DNA from: CTSOIL-112 sp964293815
Lineage (GTDB): Bacteria; Pseudomonadota; Gammaproteobacteria; Burkholderiales; Burkholderiaceae
Direction of reading: 5' to 3'
NCBI GenBank assembly: GCA_964293815.1
Contig: CAXYYC010000013.1
Coordinates: 1-61,113 of the forward strand
DNA: 61,113 nt
Shown here: positions 7,494 to 15,563 of the stretch, one piece after another
How positions within the stretch are numbered: position 1 is the first letter of the stretch
How the letters are laid out: the number at the start of each line of letters is the position of its first letter
Made by a program: the position numbers and the translations under genes
The notes under the pieces: model-generated
What the model was told of the DNA's origin: nothing
Databases searched by the model: none
What the model saw: the letters and a program-made list of their open reading frames with translations, nothing else

Positions 7494-7639
7494 AAGATCT
7501 GTGATGAAATGTCGATTAAGAAAAGTGTGAAACGGCGAGTGCGGCGTTTCAGTGCAATACGGGGTACAATTTCACCTCGTTTCGAGGGTACATTGATACC
7601 CATGTGCAAAAAGTACGCAATTTTACCATAGGGTCAGAT

Positions 7640-8713
7640 ATGAGCCACGATGATTTACTCAAGCAATTAAATGAAGTGCCTGCATTGTCGGGCAAAGCGC
7701 ATGAAAACCCAACCACCTTAGGCGAACTGCGCGCGATTAAAAAACTATCCGTTGATCGCAATCTGACCAAGCTGGACGTGGTTCTGCCATTCGCTTGTGC
7801 GAGCCAACACGCTGATCTGCGAGAACGCTTGCAAAAAGCCGCCGGTATTCCGTTAAGCATTGACTTGCAAACCAAAATCGACGCGCATTTGGCGCAAGCC
7901 GGTACGAATGTCCTACCGAATGTGAAAAATGTCATCGCGGTTGCTTCGGGCAAAGGCGGCGTGGGCAAAAGCACCACCGCCGTCAATATTGCGCTTGCAC
8001 TTGCCGCCGAAGGCGCACGCGTTGGTCTGCTGGATGCCGATATTTACGGCCCGTCCGTACCGACACTGTTGGGATTGGACGGCAAGCCTGAGCTGAACGA
8101 GCAGGAATTAATGATTCCGCATGAGCGCTACGGTATTCAAGCGAACTCCATTGGCTTTCTGATCGACAACGACGCGCCGATGGCGTGGCGTGGCCCGATG
8201 GTGTCGCAAGCCTTGCAACAACTGTTCAGCCAAACCGCGTGGAATGATCTGGACTACCTGATCGTCGATATGCCGCCGGGAACAGGTGACATTCAACTCA
8301 CGCTGTCACAAAAAATTCCCGTCAGCGGCGCAGTCATCGTGACCACGCCGCAGGATTTGGCACTGATGGACGCGCGTAAGGGCTTGGTCATGTTTGAGAA
8401 AACCAATATTCCGGTGCTTGGTATCGTTGAAAATATGGCGCTTCATGTGTGCTCAAACTGTGGTCATGAGGAGGCGATTTTTGGCGCAGGTGGTGCGGTG
8501 GCAATGAGTCAAGACTTTCATGTACCGCTGCTCGGTCAACTGCCGCTCGCGATGGCGATTCGCCAGCAGGCCGATGCGGGCAAGCCGACCGTTGCGGCGG
8601 AGCCGAATGGCACGCACGCGCAACATTATGCCGCGATCGCGCGCCAAATGGGTTTGGCATTGGCACGCCGTCCGAAAGACTTGACGCACAAAATCCGCGT
8701 GGCGTCGGTTTGA
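7640..8713 (+). CDS. apbC: Mrp/NBP35-family iron-sulfur cluster carrier ATPase
   Basis: A 357-residue P-loop ATPase that carries and delivers Fe-S clusters in the cytoplasm. A reduced N-terminal DUF59/MIP18-like region (about residues 1-80) precedes the deviant Walker A GKGGVGKST. Next comes the MPPGTGD switch region, and the CxxC motif (CSNC) that binds the bridging cluster is near residue 272. A GTG at 7604 would add 12 residues, but ATG 7640 gives the more usual N-terminus (MSHDDLL). It is divergent from metG. Confidence 0.93.
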   Translation: MSHDDLLKQLNEVPALSGKAHENPTTLGELRAIKKLSVDRNLTKLDVVLPFACASQHADLRERLQKAAGIPLSIDLQTKIDAHLAQAGTNVLPNVKNVIAVASGKGGVGKSTTAVNIALALAAEGARVGLLDADIYGPSVPTLLGLDGKPELNEQELMIPHERYGIQANSIGFLIDNDAPMAWRGPMVSQALQQLFSQTAWNDLDYLIVDMPPGTGDIQLTLSQKIPVSGAVIVTTPQDLALMDARKGLVMFEKTNIPVLGIVENMALHVCSNCGHEEAIFGAGGAVAMSQDFHVPLLGQLPLAMAIRQQADAGKPTVAAEPNGTHAQHYAAIARQMGLALARRPKDLTHKIRVASV

Positions 8714-8831
8714 TGAAAAATAATGGCGGATGATTTGGCGCGGAGGCGGCAAGGGTTTTTGCGATTTCAGGTTTTGATGGTAAAATGAAAACCACAAAAT
8801 GTTTCCACAAATTTGAATAAACCGCCGCGCC

Positions 8832-9308
8832 ATGTATTTTCGTAAAAATACCCAAAAGCAAATCGCCACAGGATTGATGATCCTGTTTTTGGCGTTGGCT
8901 TTGGTGCCGATTTACCAAATTTTGGCAAAAATGTCGCCGGGTGGACGATTTGTTCAATTATGCTCGTCCATGGGGATACAGACAGTTTGGGTGGCCGATG
9001 ATTCGGGTGGCAAATTGCCTATGCTCAGTGCCCAATTGGCAGTGAGTGCGGATGGCGTCGCCGCGTCCTCAGCAACTACATCCTCAGCGACAACAAAAAG
9101 CCCCCCAAATCTTTCCAGTCCGTTCGGCAGTTGTGAATTCTGCTGGGCCAGTGTCTTGGCCACTGTACTGCCGCTGGCGCTGGTGCTTTTCTTTGGCCTG
9201 TCTACGGCGCAGTTCGTCACGCCAGTGCCGCAGCCGCAGGCTTTTCAATCCTTCCTTCGTCAGTGGCACGCGCGGCCACGCGCTCCTCCGCTTCTCTTCT
9301 CTATCTGA
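8832..9308 (+). CDS. DUF2946 family membrane protein
   Basis: A 158-residue protein with an N-terminal hydrophobic segment (about residues 13-33) and a second one (about 108-126). Between them is a Ser/Ala/Thr-rich stretch and the family signature FGSCEFCWAS. DUF2946 proteins are small membrane proteins often near copper or TonB genes; the CxxC could bind metal. Here it stands alone between apbC and an IscR-like regulator, both linked to iron-sulfur biology, but no functional link is shown. The C-terminal 30 residues are Pro/Arg rich. Confidence 0.6.
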   Translation: MYFRKNTQKQIATGLMILFLALALVPIYQILAKMSPGGRFVQLCSSMGIQTVWVADDSGGKLPMLSAQLAVSADGVAASSATTSSATTKSPPNLSSPFGSCEFCWASVLATVLPLALVLFFGLSTAQFVTPVPQPQAFQSFLRQWHARPRAPPLLFSI

Positions 9309-9387
9309 CCTTTAAATGACATGTTTGTGCCATTGCGTATGCGTGGTTGCGCGCATGTTTGGCATGTATTTTGATTGAGGAGTTCGT

Positions 9388-9858
9388 ATGAAATTGACGA
9401 CCAAAGGCCGCTATGCGGTTACGGCGTTGCTGGAATTGGCCGCGTATGATGTGGCTACGCCGATTACCTTGTCCGTCATTGCGGAGCGGCAGAAATTATC
9501 ACTGTCTTATTTGGAATTATTATTTGGTAAGCTGCGCCGTTGCGGTTTGGTTAAAAGCGTGCGCGGTCCGGGCGGCGGTTATGTCTTGGCGCGCGAAGCA
9601 GACGATATTTCGATTGCACAAGTGATCGGCGTGGTGGATAGCGAAGTCATTGCGACGAAAACGGCTTTATCCACAAACGCGTCGGATTATGACGGGTTTT
9701 TGGATACGTATTTGTGGGATGACCTGAATGAGAAAATGTTTGAGTATTTGGACAGCATTTCTCTGGCAGATTTGTTATCCAAACACACGCGTGTGCATAA
9801 ACGATATACGCGTCCGCAGCTTTCGCCGTTGTTAAGTGTGATGCCACGTTGTGCTTAA
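9388..9858 (+). CDS. Rrf2/IscR-family regulator lacking cluster cysteines
   Basis: A 156-residue transcription factor. The winged helix fills about residues 1-85 and matches IscR closely (MKLTTKGRYAVTALLELA, with RGPGGGYVLAR as the wing). In IscR the following loop carries three cysteines that bind a [2Fe-2S] cluster. Here the aligned loop (about residues 92-115, TKTALSTNASDYDGF) has none; the only cysteines lie elsewhere. The regulator therefore probably does not sense iron-sulfur status through the usual ligands. No isc genes are adjacent. A cydPABX operon follows after a terminator and an AT-rich gap, so regulation of respiration is possible but unproven. Confidence 0.85.
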   Translation: MKLTTKGRYAVTALLELAAYDVATPITLSVIAERQKLSLSYLELLFGKLRRCGLVKSVRGPGGGYVLAREADDISIAQVIGVVDSEVIATKTALSTNASDYDGFLDTYLWDDLNEKMFEYLDSISLADLLSKHTRVHKRYTRPQLSPLLSVMPRCA

Positions 9859-9904
9859 TCTATTTAAATAACCATGTAATTTAGTATGCTTTATTTTGAA
9901 TCTT

Positions 9905-9930
9905 AGGGATGCTTCGGCATCCCTATTTTT
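9905..9930 (+). terminator. Rho-independent terminator after the Rrf2 gene
   Basis: AGGGATGC-TTCG-GCATCCCT is an 8-base stem with a stable UUCG loop, followed by ATTTTT. Confidence 0.88.
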
Positions 9931-10205
9931 CGTTGCAAAAACCATTTTTTTATTGTGTTATTAATTTTTGAATATAATGAAATCACAGTAATTATTCTAT
10001 CTATATGTTTTAAATATATTTATTGTGAATTTTGTAATAGAGTTCAGCGCATATTGTTTATCAATGATTGATATAAATTTATAATTATTTTAAATATAGA
10101 TTGAATTGTGGATTTTCAGTGTGTTAATATTTGCTTTAAATCATAGTGTTTTAGTTGGGTATATGAATTACTTTTCGTTGGTTTAGTTATCTTTGGGGTT
10201 CGATA
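9931..10205 (+). promoter_or_regulatory. AT-rich control region of the cyd operon
   Basis: About 275 bases without a gene and very AT-rich. It contains a perfect palindrome ATCAAT-G-ATTGAT at 10060-10072, which overlaps a TTGATA hexamer (10068-10073) that could act as a -35 box. No good -10 stands out 17 bases further on. The half-sites resemble FNR half-sites (TTGAT/ATCAA), but their order and spacing are wrong for FNR. The region probably holds the oxygen-dependent promoter of cydPABX. Confidence 0.35.
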
Positions 10206-10421
10206 ATGTGTCATCAGCCGGTTTCGCCGTTACGCAAACATTTATTTTGGATACTGCTGATCAAAATGATCGTTTTGTACGGCTTGTGGCTGGTGTTTAT
10301 TAAACCTAATAAAGTGCATTTGAACCAAGATAATCTTAATTGTCTCTACGGTAACAGTAGCGCAGAGCATTGCGCTCATCCAATTTCAAATCAACCTCTT
10401 CAGGAGAAAAAGCATGATTGA
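10206..10421 (+). CDS. cydP: putative cytochrome bd small subunit CydP
   Basis: A 71-residue single-span membrane protein. A basic N-terminus (PLRKHL) is followed by a hydrophobic helix at about residues 13-32 (LFWILLIKMIVLYGLWLVFI) and a short polar tail. It matches the small CydP proteins found just ahead of cydA in many proteobacteria. The stop overlaps the cydA start by 8 bases, so the two are coupled. A GGGG-containing stretch serves as the ribosome-binding site. Function in the oxidase is inferred from position and shape. Confidence 0.65.
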   Translation: MCHQPVSPLRKHLFWILLIKMIVLYGLWLVFIKPNKVHLNQDNLNCLYGNSSAEHCAHPISNQPLQEKKHD

Positions 10422-11949
10422 TGCTGGCGCGGTAGATGCCGCGCGGTTGCAGTTTGCTGCGACTGCGTTGTATCACTTTATTTTTGTACCCTTGACTTTG
10501 GGGCTGGCTTTCATTTTGGTGGCGATGGAGCTGACCTATGTGATGTCGGGCAAGCAGATGTACAAAGACATGACAAAATTCTGGGGCAAGCTGTTTGGGA
10601 TTAATTTTGCGCTGGGGGTGACTACGGGCATTACGATGGAGTTTCAATTCGGTACGAACTGGGCGTATTACTCGCATTATGTCGGGGATATTTTTGGTGC
10701 GCCGTTGGCGATTGAAGGCTTGATGGCGTTTTTCCTTGAGTCAACCATGATCGGGCTGTTTTTCTTTGGCTGGGATCGGATGTCCAAAGGTGCGCATCTG
10801 TTGGTGACAACTTTATTGGCGGTAGCGAGTAATTTGTCGGCGTTGTTGATTTTGATTGCCAATGGTTGGATGCAAAATCCCGTCGGCTCTCAGTTCAATC
10901 CGACCACGATGCGTATGGAGCTGATTAGCTTCGCGGATATTGTGTTTAATCCGGTGGCTCAGGATAAATTCGTGCACACCGTTTCGGCGGGTTATGTGAC
11001 CGGTTCGGTATTTGTGTTGGGCATTTCGGCTTGGTATTTACTCAAAGGCAAGCATGTGGAATTTGCTAAACGCTCGATTCGTATTGCTTCTGCGTTCGGT
11101 CTGGCGTCGGCCTTGAGTGTGGTGGTACTTGGCGATGAATCAGGCTATGCGGTGGGTGAGTTTCAACATGCCAAGCTTGCGGCGATTGAGGGCATGTGGG
11201 AAACGGAGCCAGCTCCGGCCAGTTTTAACCTGATTGCTTGGCCGAATGAAGCTGAGCAGAAGAATGATTTCGCCATCAAGATTCCGTACATGATGGGGCT
11301 GATCGCGACGCGCTCAACCGATACGGTGTTACCTGGAATTAAGGAGATTCGCGAAGCGAACGTTGAGCGAATTGAAAATGGTATTAAAGGCGTTTTGGCA
11401 CTGGAGCAGGTAAAGAAAAATCCGCAAGATGAGCAAGCACGCAGCGTCATGCTGGCGCATCAGAAAGATTTAGGCTATGGCTTACTGGTGAAAAAATATT
11501 CGCCGAATTTAGCAGAGGCGACCCCGGAACATGTTCGCCAAGCAGCGCATGACACCGTGCCGAAAGTGGCGCCGCTATTTTGGACGTTTCGTGTGATGGT
11601 GGCGCTTGGATTTACCTTCATTGCGATGTTTATGTATGCGTTCTGGGCATCGGGTAAAAACGTGATTCATGAGAAAAAAGGCTTCTTACGCTTTGCGGTT
11701 TGGATGTTGCCGACGCCGTGGATCGCTACCAGCTTTGGTTGGATTGTGGCTGAATATGGGCGCCAGCCGTGGACGGTGAATGGGATATTGCCGACGCATT
11801 TGTCTGCGTCCAGCATTTCCGCCGGTCAGGTCTGGGCATCGTTGGCTGGGTTTGTGTTGTTCTATACCGTGTTGTTGATCGTGGAGCTGTATTTGATGTT
11901 CAAGTACGCTCGCTTGGGTCCGACCGTGTTGACTGAGCAAGTGCGCTAA
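10414..11949 (+). CDS. cydA: cytochrome bd ubiquinol oxidase subunit I
   Basis: The 511-residue haem-bearing subunit of the inner-membrane quinol oxidase, which reduces oxygen to water without proton pumping and works at low oxygen. It has nine predicted membrane spans. The conserved early block LQFAATALYHFIFVPLTLG contains the haem b595 ligand His. The quinol loop region has GMWETEPAPA and a long C-terminal Q-loop part, which makes it the long-Q-loop (bd-I) type. AGGAG sits six to eight bases ahead of ATG. Upstream gene cydP overlaps; cydB follows after 28 bases. Confidence 0.97.
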   Translation: MIDAGAVDAARLQFAATALYHFIFVPLTLGLAFILVAMELTYVMSGKQMYKDMTKFWGKLFGINFALGVTTGITMEFQFGTNWAYYSHYVGDIFGAPLAIEGLMAFFLESTMIGLFFFGWDRMSKGAHLLVTTLLAVASNLSALLILIANGWMQNPVGSQFNPTTMRMELISFADIVFNPVAQDKFVHTVSAGYVTGSVFVLGISAWYLLKGKHVEFAKRSIRIASAFGLASALSVVVLGDESGYAVGEFQHAKLAAIEGMWETEPAPASFNLIAWPNEAEQKNDFAIKIPYMMGLIATRSTDTVLPGIKEIREANVERIENGIKGVLALEQVKKNPQDEQARSVMLAHQKDLGYGLLVKKYSPNLAEATPEHVRQAAHDTVPKVAPLFWTFRVMVALGFTFIAMFMYAFWASGKNVIHEKKGFLRFAVWMLPTPWIATSFGWIVAEYGRQPWTVNGILPTHLSASSISAGQVWASLAGFVLFYTVLLIVELYLMFKYARLGPTVLTEQVR

Positions 11950-11977
11950 TCCAAATGACGAAATTGAGGAGCTAAAC

Positions 11978-13114
11978 ATGTTTGATTATATGACGCTGAA
12001 ATTGATTTGGTGGCTGCTGGTGGGCGTATTGCTGATTGGCTTTGCCATCATGGATGGGCACGACATGGGCGTGGGTACACTGCTGCCATTTGTGGGTAAA
12101 AATGATGTGGAACGCCGAGTGGTGATTAATACTGTTGCGCCGCATTGGGACGGCAATCAGGTGTGGTTCATCACCGCCGGTGGTGCGATTTTTGCTGCGT
12201 GGCCGTTTGTTTATGCGATTGCGTTTTCGGGTTTGTATTGGGCAATGCTTTTGCTGCTGGCTGCGTTGTTTTTCCGTCCAGTGGGTTTTGAGTATCGTTC
12301 AAAAATTGCTTCGGATCGCTGGCGTAATAACTGGGACTGGGCGCTGTTTGCTGGTAGCGCGATTCCGGCGCTGTTGTTCGGTGTGGCATTTGGTAATTTG
12401 TTCTTGGGGGTTTCATTCAAAATTGACGATACCATGCGTGCATTTTTCAGTGGCTCATTTTTTGATTTGCTGCACCCATTTGCTTTGTTGGTCGGAGTGA
12501 TTAGTTTGGCGATGTTGATGTTGCAAGGCGGTAGCTATTTGGTACATCGTACCGAAGGTGCGGTTCAGCAACGCGTTAAACGCATCAATACCTATAGTGG
12601 CGCGGTGGTGGTGATTGGTTTCACGCTGGCAGGTGTGTGGCTGTCGCAGATGAATGGTATGCGCATCACGCAGATGGCGGATCCAAATCTGCCGATGAAT
12701 CCGCTGATGAAGCAGGTGGATGTGGTAGCCGGTGGTTGGTTGGCCAATTATGCGGCTAATCCTTTGCTGTGGGTGTTTCCCGCATTGGTCTACATGGGTG
12801 TGTTTGCGACTTTATGGTTGCAGAAAAATAAGCATACATTGAGCGGTTTTGTGGCAATGTCGCTGGCGGTGTTGGGCATGATTATGACCGCCGGTGTATC
12901 GCTATTCCCTTTTGTTATGCCGTCATCCGATGATCCGAACATGAGTTTGACTTTGTGGGATGTGGCATCCAGCGAGTACACTTTAAATGTGATGTTGGTG
13001 GTTGTGATTATCTTTGTGCCGATTGTGCTGACCTATACCGCGATTGCGTATCGGGTAATGCGGGGCAAGGTGACGACCGAGTACGTTAAGGCTAATGATA
13101 AAGCGCTGTATTGA
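11978..13114 (+). CDS. cydB: cytochrome bd ubiquinol oxidase subunit II
   Basis: A 378-residue partner of CydA with about eight membrane spans. It opens with the typical IWWLLVGVLLIGFAIMDGHD segment carrying the conserved Asp pair (MDGHDMG) of the proton channel. WDGNQVWFITAGGAIFAAWP is also a clear family block. A GAGGAG-type ribosome-binding site precedes the ATG. Co-transcribed with cydA and followed by cydX. Confidence 0.97.
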   Translation: MFDYMTLKLIWWLLVGVLLIGFAIMDGHDMGVGTLLPFVGKNDVERRVVINTVAPHWDGNQVWFITAGGAIFAAWPFVYAIAFSGLYWAMLLLLAALFFRPVGFEYRSKIASDRWRNNWDWALFAGSAIPALLFGVAFGNLFLGVSFKIDDTMRAFFSGSFFDLLHPFALLVGVISLAMLMLQGGSYLVHRTEGAVQQRVKRINTYSGAVVVIGFTLAGVWLSQMNGMRITQMADPNLPMNPLMKQVDVVAGGWLANYAANPLLWVFPALVYMGVFATLWLQKNKHTLSGFVAMSLAVLGMIMTAGVSLFPFVMPSSDDPNMSLTLWDVASSEYTLNVMLVVVIIFVPIVLTYTAIAYRVMRGKVTTEYVKANDKALY

Positions 13115-13145
13115 TAATGTTGAACAACAGATTGTGAGGTCAATC

Positions 13146-13256
13146 ATGTGGTATTTCACGTGGATATTGGGTGTGACGTTGGCAGTTTTTTTCGCTGCCA
13201 TGTGTGGTTTGTGGTTTGAAAATCAAGCCGATAGCCAGCATAATGATGGACATTGA
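13146..13256 (+). CDS. cydX: cytochrome bd microsubunit CydX
   Basis: A 36-residue open frame 31 bases after cydB, reading MWYFTWILGVTLAVFFAAMC and then GLWFENQ. The Trp-Tyr-Phe start, single hydrophobic helix and GLWFE motif are the CydX/YbgT signature. CydX packs against CydA and is needed for stable oxidase. The ribosome-binding stretch GTGAGGTCA lies upstream. With cydP, the operon carries both known small accessory frames. Confidence 0.92.
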   Translation: MWYFTWILGVTLAVFFAAMCGLWFENQADSQHNDGH

Positions 13257-13361
13257 AGGTTAGTTGCTGTGAATAGCGGTAGTCGTTTGCTCAATACGCG
13301 ATCATATGACCGCCTTTGATTGTCCGCTATGTCGGTTATATAAAATGATCACGGAGATATT

Positions 13362-14492
13362 TTGAAACACATTACCATTATCGGCGCGGGCTTTGCCGGT
13401 CTGAAGGCTGTCACGCAATTGCGGCGGTTGAATCAAGAGGCGGAAATCACCCTGATTGCGCCGCGTGCAGAGTTGCACTATTTACCCGGCATTATTTGGA
13501 TTCCGAATTTATTGCGCAAGCGCGAAGATTTGGTGGTTCCGTTGCAGGCATTTTTTGCCCGTCAGCGGGTGCATTTTCATCAAGCGAATGTCATCGGGCT
13601 GAGTGAAGATGGCCGCGTGGTTCATACGGATAATGGCGACGTGGCGAATGACGGCTTGATTATCGCGTCGGGCGGACGCTTTATCAAAAAATTGTCTGGA
13701 ATCGAACACGCGATCACACCGTGCGAGGGCATCGACGCTGCTGAAAAAATCCGTGATCGCCTCCAAACCATGTCGTCGGGAACGATTGCCATTGGCTTTG
13801 CAGGCAACCCGAATGAGCCCAGCGCCATGCGCGGCGGGCCGATGTTTGAATTTATGTTTGGCATCGATACGCTGCTGCGTCAGCAAAATCGCCGTGAGCA
13901 GTTTCACTTGGTTTTCTTTAGTCCGGCGGCGCAACCCGGTAATCGCCTCGGACCGAAAGCCATGAGCGGACTGCTGGCGGAGATGGGTAGACGCGGCATT
14001 GAAACCCATTTGGGGCATAAAATGGTGGCGTTTGAGGCGGATAAGGTGCGTACCGAAGGCGGCGAATTTAAAGCGGATTTGATTTTGTTTATGCCCGGAA
14101 TGACCGGCAATGCGTGGTTTGACAACACCGCTTTACCGCGCTCAGAGGGTGGTTTGCTTAAAGCGAATGCACACTGCAAGGTTGAGGGGTTCAACGCCGT
14201 GTACGTCGCCGGTGATTCGGGCAGTTTCCCCGGACCCGATTGGATGCCGAAGCAGGCGCATATGGCGGATCTGCAAGCGGTCGCGGCAAGTAAAAATCTA
14301 TGGGCGGAGCTGAATGGGCAGCCCACTGATGCGCGCTTTAAAGTCGAATTGATGTGCATAGTCGATTCGGTGAATAAAGGTGCGCTGGTCATGCGCAATG
14401 AGCGCCATGCCATTGCATTACCGCAGATGCGCGTGTTTCATTGGCTCAAGCGTGGATTCGAGTGGTGGTATTTGCGCCAATATCGTGCGTAA
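13362..14492 (+). CDS. NAD(P)/FAD-dependent oxidoreductase (NDH-2/SQR type)
   Basis: A 376-residue flavoprotein. The N-terminal dinucleotide-binding GAGFAG is at residues 8-13, the second Rossmann region lies mid-protein, and the FAD-contacting VYVAGDSGSF is near residue 280. Sequence style is that of the sulfide:quinone oxidoreductase/type II NADH dehydrogenase group. A Cys near residue 127 (TPCEG) and another in the C-terminal ELMCIVDS could be redox cysteines, but the full three-cysteine set of sulfide oxidases is not evident. Start is TTG 13362, supported by GGAG seven bases upstream. It follows the cyd operon, so electron delivery to the quinone pool is plausible. Confidence 0.85.
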   Translation: MKHITIIGAGFAGLKAVTQLRRLNQEAEITLIAPRAELHYLPGIIWIPNLLRKREDLVVPLQAFFARQRVHFHQANVIGLSEDGRVVHTDNGDVANDGLIIASGGRFIKKLSGIEHAITPCEGIDAAEKIRDRLQTMSSGTIAIGFAGNPNEPSAMRGGPMFEFMFGIDTLLRQQNRREQFHLVFFSPAAQPGNRLGPKAMSGLLAEMGRRGIETHLGHKMVAFEADKVRTEGGEFKADLILFMPGMTGNAWFDNTALPRSEGGLLKANAHCKVEGFNAVYVAGDSGSFPGPDWMPKQAHMADLQAVAASKNLWAELNGQPTDARFKVELMCIVDSVNKGALVMRNERHAIALPQMRVFHWLKRGFEWWYLRQYRA

Positions 14493-14519
14493 CTATTTGA
14501 AAATAAACGCATTGTTATC

Positions 14520-15419
14520 ATGAGCTATTGGATCAGTATCGCGCAAATCCTCGGCGTCGCGGTGTTGGTGCTGGCGGCTGTAATCAGCGCCATTTTATTG
14601 GCGTGGTATTTGGGCTTTCCGCGTACCCGTGAAAAGGAGCGGAGCGATCCGAGCGCGCTGGGTTTGCCTTTTGAGCAGTTGCGTATTCGCAGTGTGGCGA
14701 ATAAACAGTTATTCGCATGGTTTTTACCGCATGAGCGTGCAACGCAAACCGTGGTGGTGGTGCACGGCTGGGGTGCGAATATTGAATTGATGCTGCCGCT
14801 GGCCGCGCCACTGTATCAAAAAGGCTTGAATGTCTTGCTGTTTGATGCGCGCAATCACGGCAGCAGTGACGGACATGGTTATTCGTCGATGGTTCGGTTT
14901 GCCGAAGATTTGCACCATGCGTTGACGTGGTTGCGCGCCCATCGTCCGCATCAGTCCGAACGCATTGCAATCATGGGACACTCAGTCGGTGCGGCCGCGA
15001 GCATATTGGAGGTCTCTCAGCGGCAGGATGTGCAGGCGCTGGTGGCGATTTCGTCGTTTGCGCATCCGCAGGAGCTGATGACGCGCTATTGGCAACGTCT
15101 GCATCTGCCCAATTGGCTGATTGATTATCTGCATATTTATATCCAGTGGATGATTAAACATCGCTTTGCCGATATGGCACCAGTGGTGCGTATTCGTTCG
15201 GTTCGCTGTCCGGTATTGCTTATTCACGGTACGGCGGATGAAGCGATACCGATTGACGATACGCGCGTGATTTTTCGATCCGCATTGAGTGCCGGACGTG
15301 ATGTGACTTTGTGCGAAATTCCCGATGCAGGGCATGCGTCGGTGGAAAAAATTGAAACGCATTCGGATGTGTTGTCACAATTTTTGACGCGTGCGGGCTT
15401 CCGGATTCGTGCGCAATGA
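14520..15419 (+). CDS. alpha/beta hydrolase with N-terminal membrane anchor
   Basis: A 299-residue serine hydrolase. A hydrophobic segment at about residues 9-32 would anchor it in the inner membrane. The catalytic triad is visible: the nucleophile in GHSVG near residue 155, the acid in GTADEAIP, and the His in PDAGHAS. The oxyanion-strand motif HGWGAN is at about residue 80. Similar proteins are annotated only as alpha/beta hydrolases; the substrate is unknown. It starts 27 bases after the flavoprotein gene and may be co-transcribed. Confidence 0.85.
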   Translation: MSYWISIAQILGVAVLVLAAVISAILLAWYLGFPRTREKERSDPSALGLPFEQLRIRSVANKQLFAWFLPHERATQTVVVVHGWGANIELMLPLAAPLYQKGLNVLLFDARNHGSSDGHGYSSMVRFAEDLHHALTWLRAHRPHQSERIAIMGHSVGAAASILEVSQRQDVQALVAISSFAHPQELMTRYWQRLHLPNWLIDYLHIYIQWMIKHRFADMAPVVRIRSVRCPVLLIHGTADEAIPIDDTRVIFRSALSAGRDVTLCEIPDAGHASVEKIETHSDVLSQFLTRAGFRIRAQ

Positions 15420-15469
15420 ATATCGGTTTAAAACAGGGGAAGCCATAAAGTGTGAGCGAGGTGACTAAG

Positions 15470-15526
15470 TTCGCGTAAAATAGCGAATTTCGCCGAACGA
15501 ATGCGTCTCACGCGCGTTCGGGCGAA
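15470..15526 (+). other. two adjacent stem-loops upstream of prfC
   Basis: TTCGC/GCGAA (15470-15487) is followed directly by a longer stem, TTCGCC-GAACG with CGTTC-G-GGCGAA (15489-15526), enclosing an inner GCG/CGC pair. TTTTT follows after eight bases (15536-15540). It may be a terminator for the hydrolase gene or a leader structure of prfC; neither is certain. Confidence 0.4.
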
Positions 15527-15563
15527 GCCGATTGTTTTTATACCGTCTTAACTTATCCCTATC

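Noticed and set aside
10060..10072. FNR site
   Set aside because: Half-sites are in the wrong order and spacing for TTGAT-N4-ATCAA.
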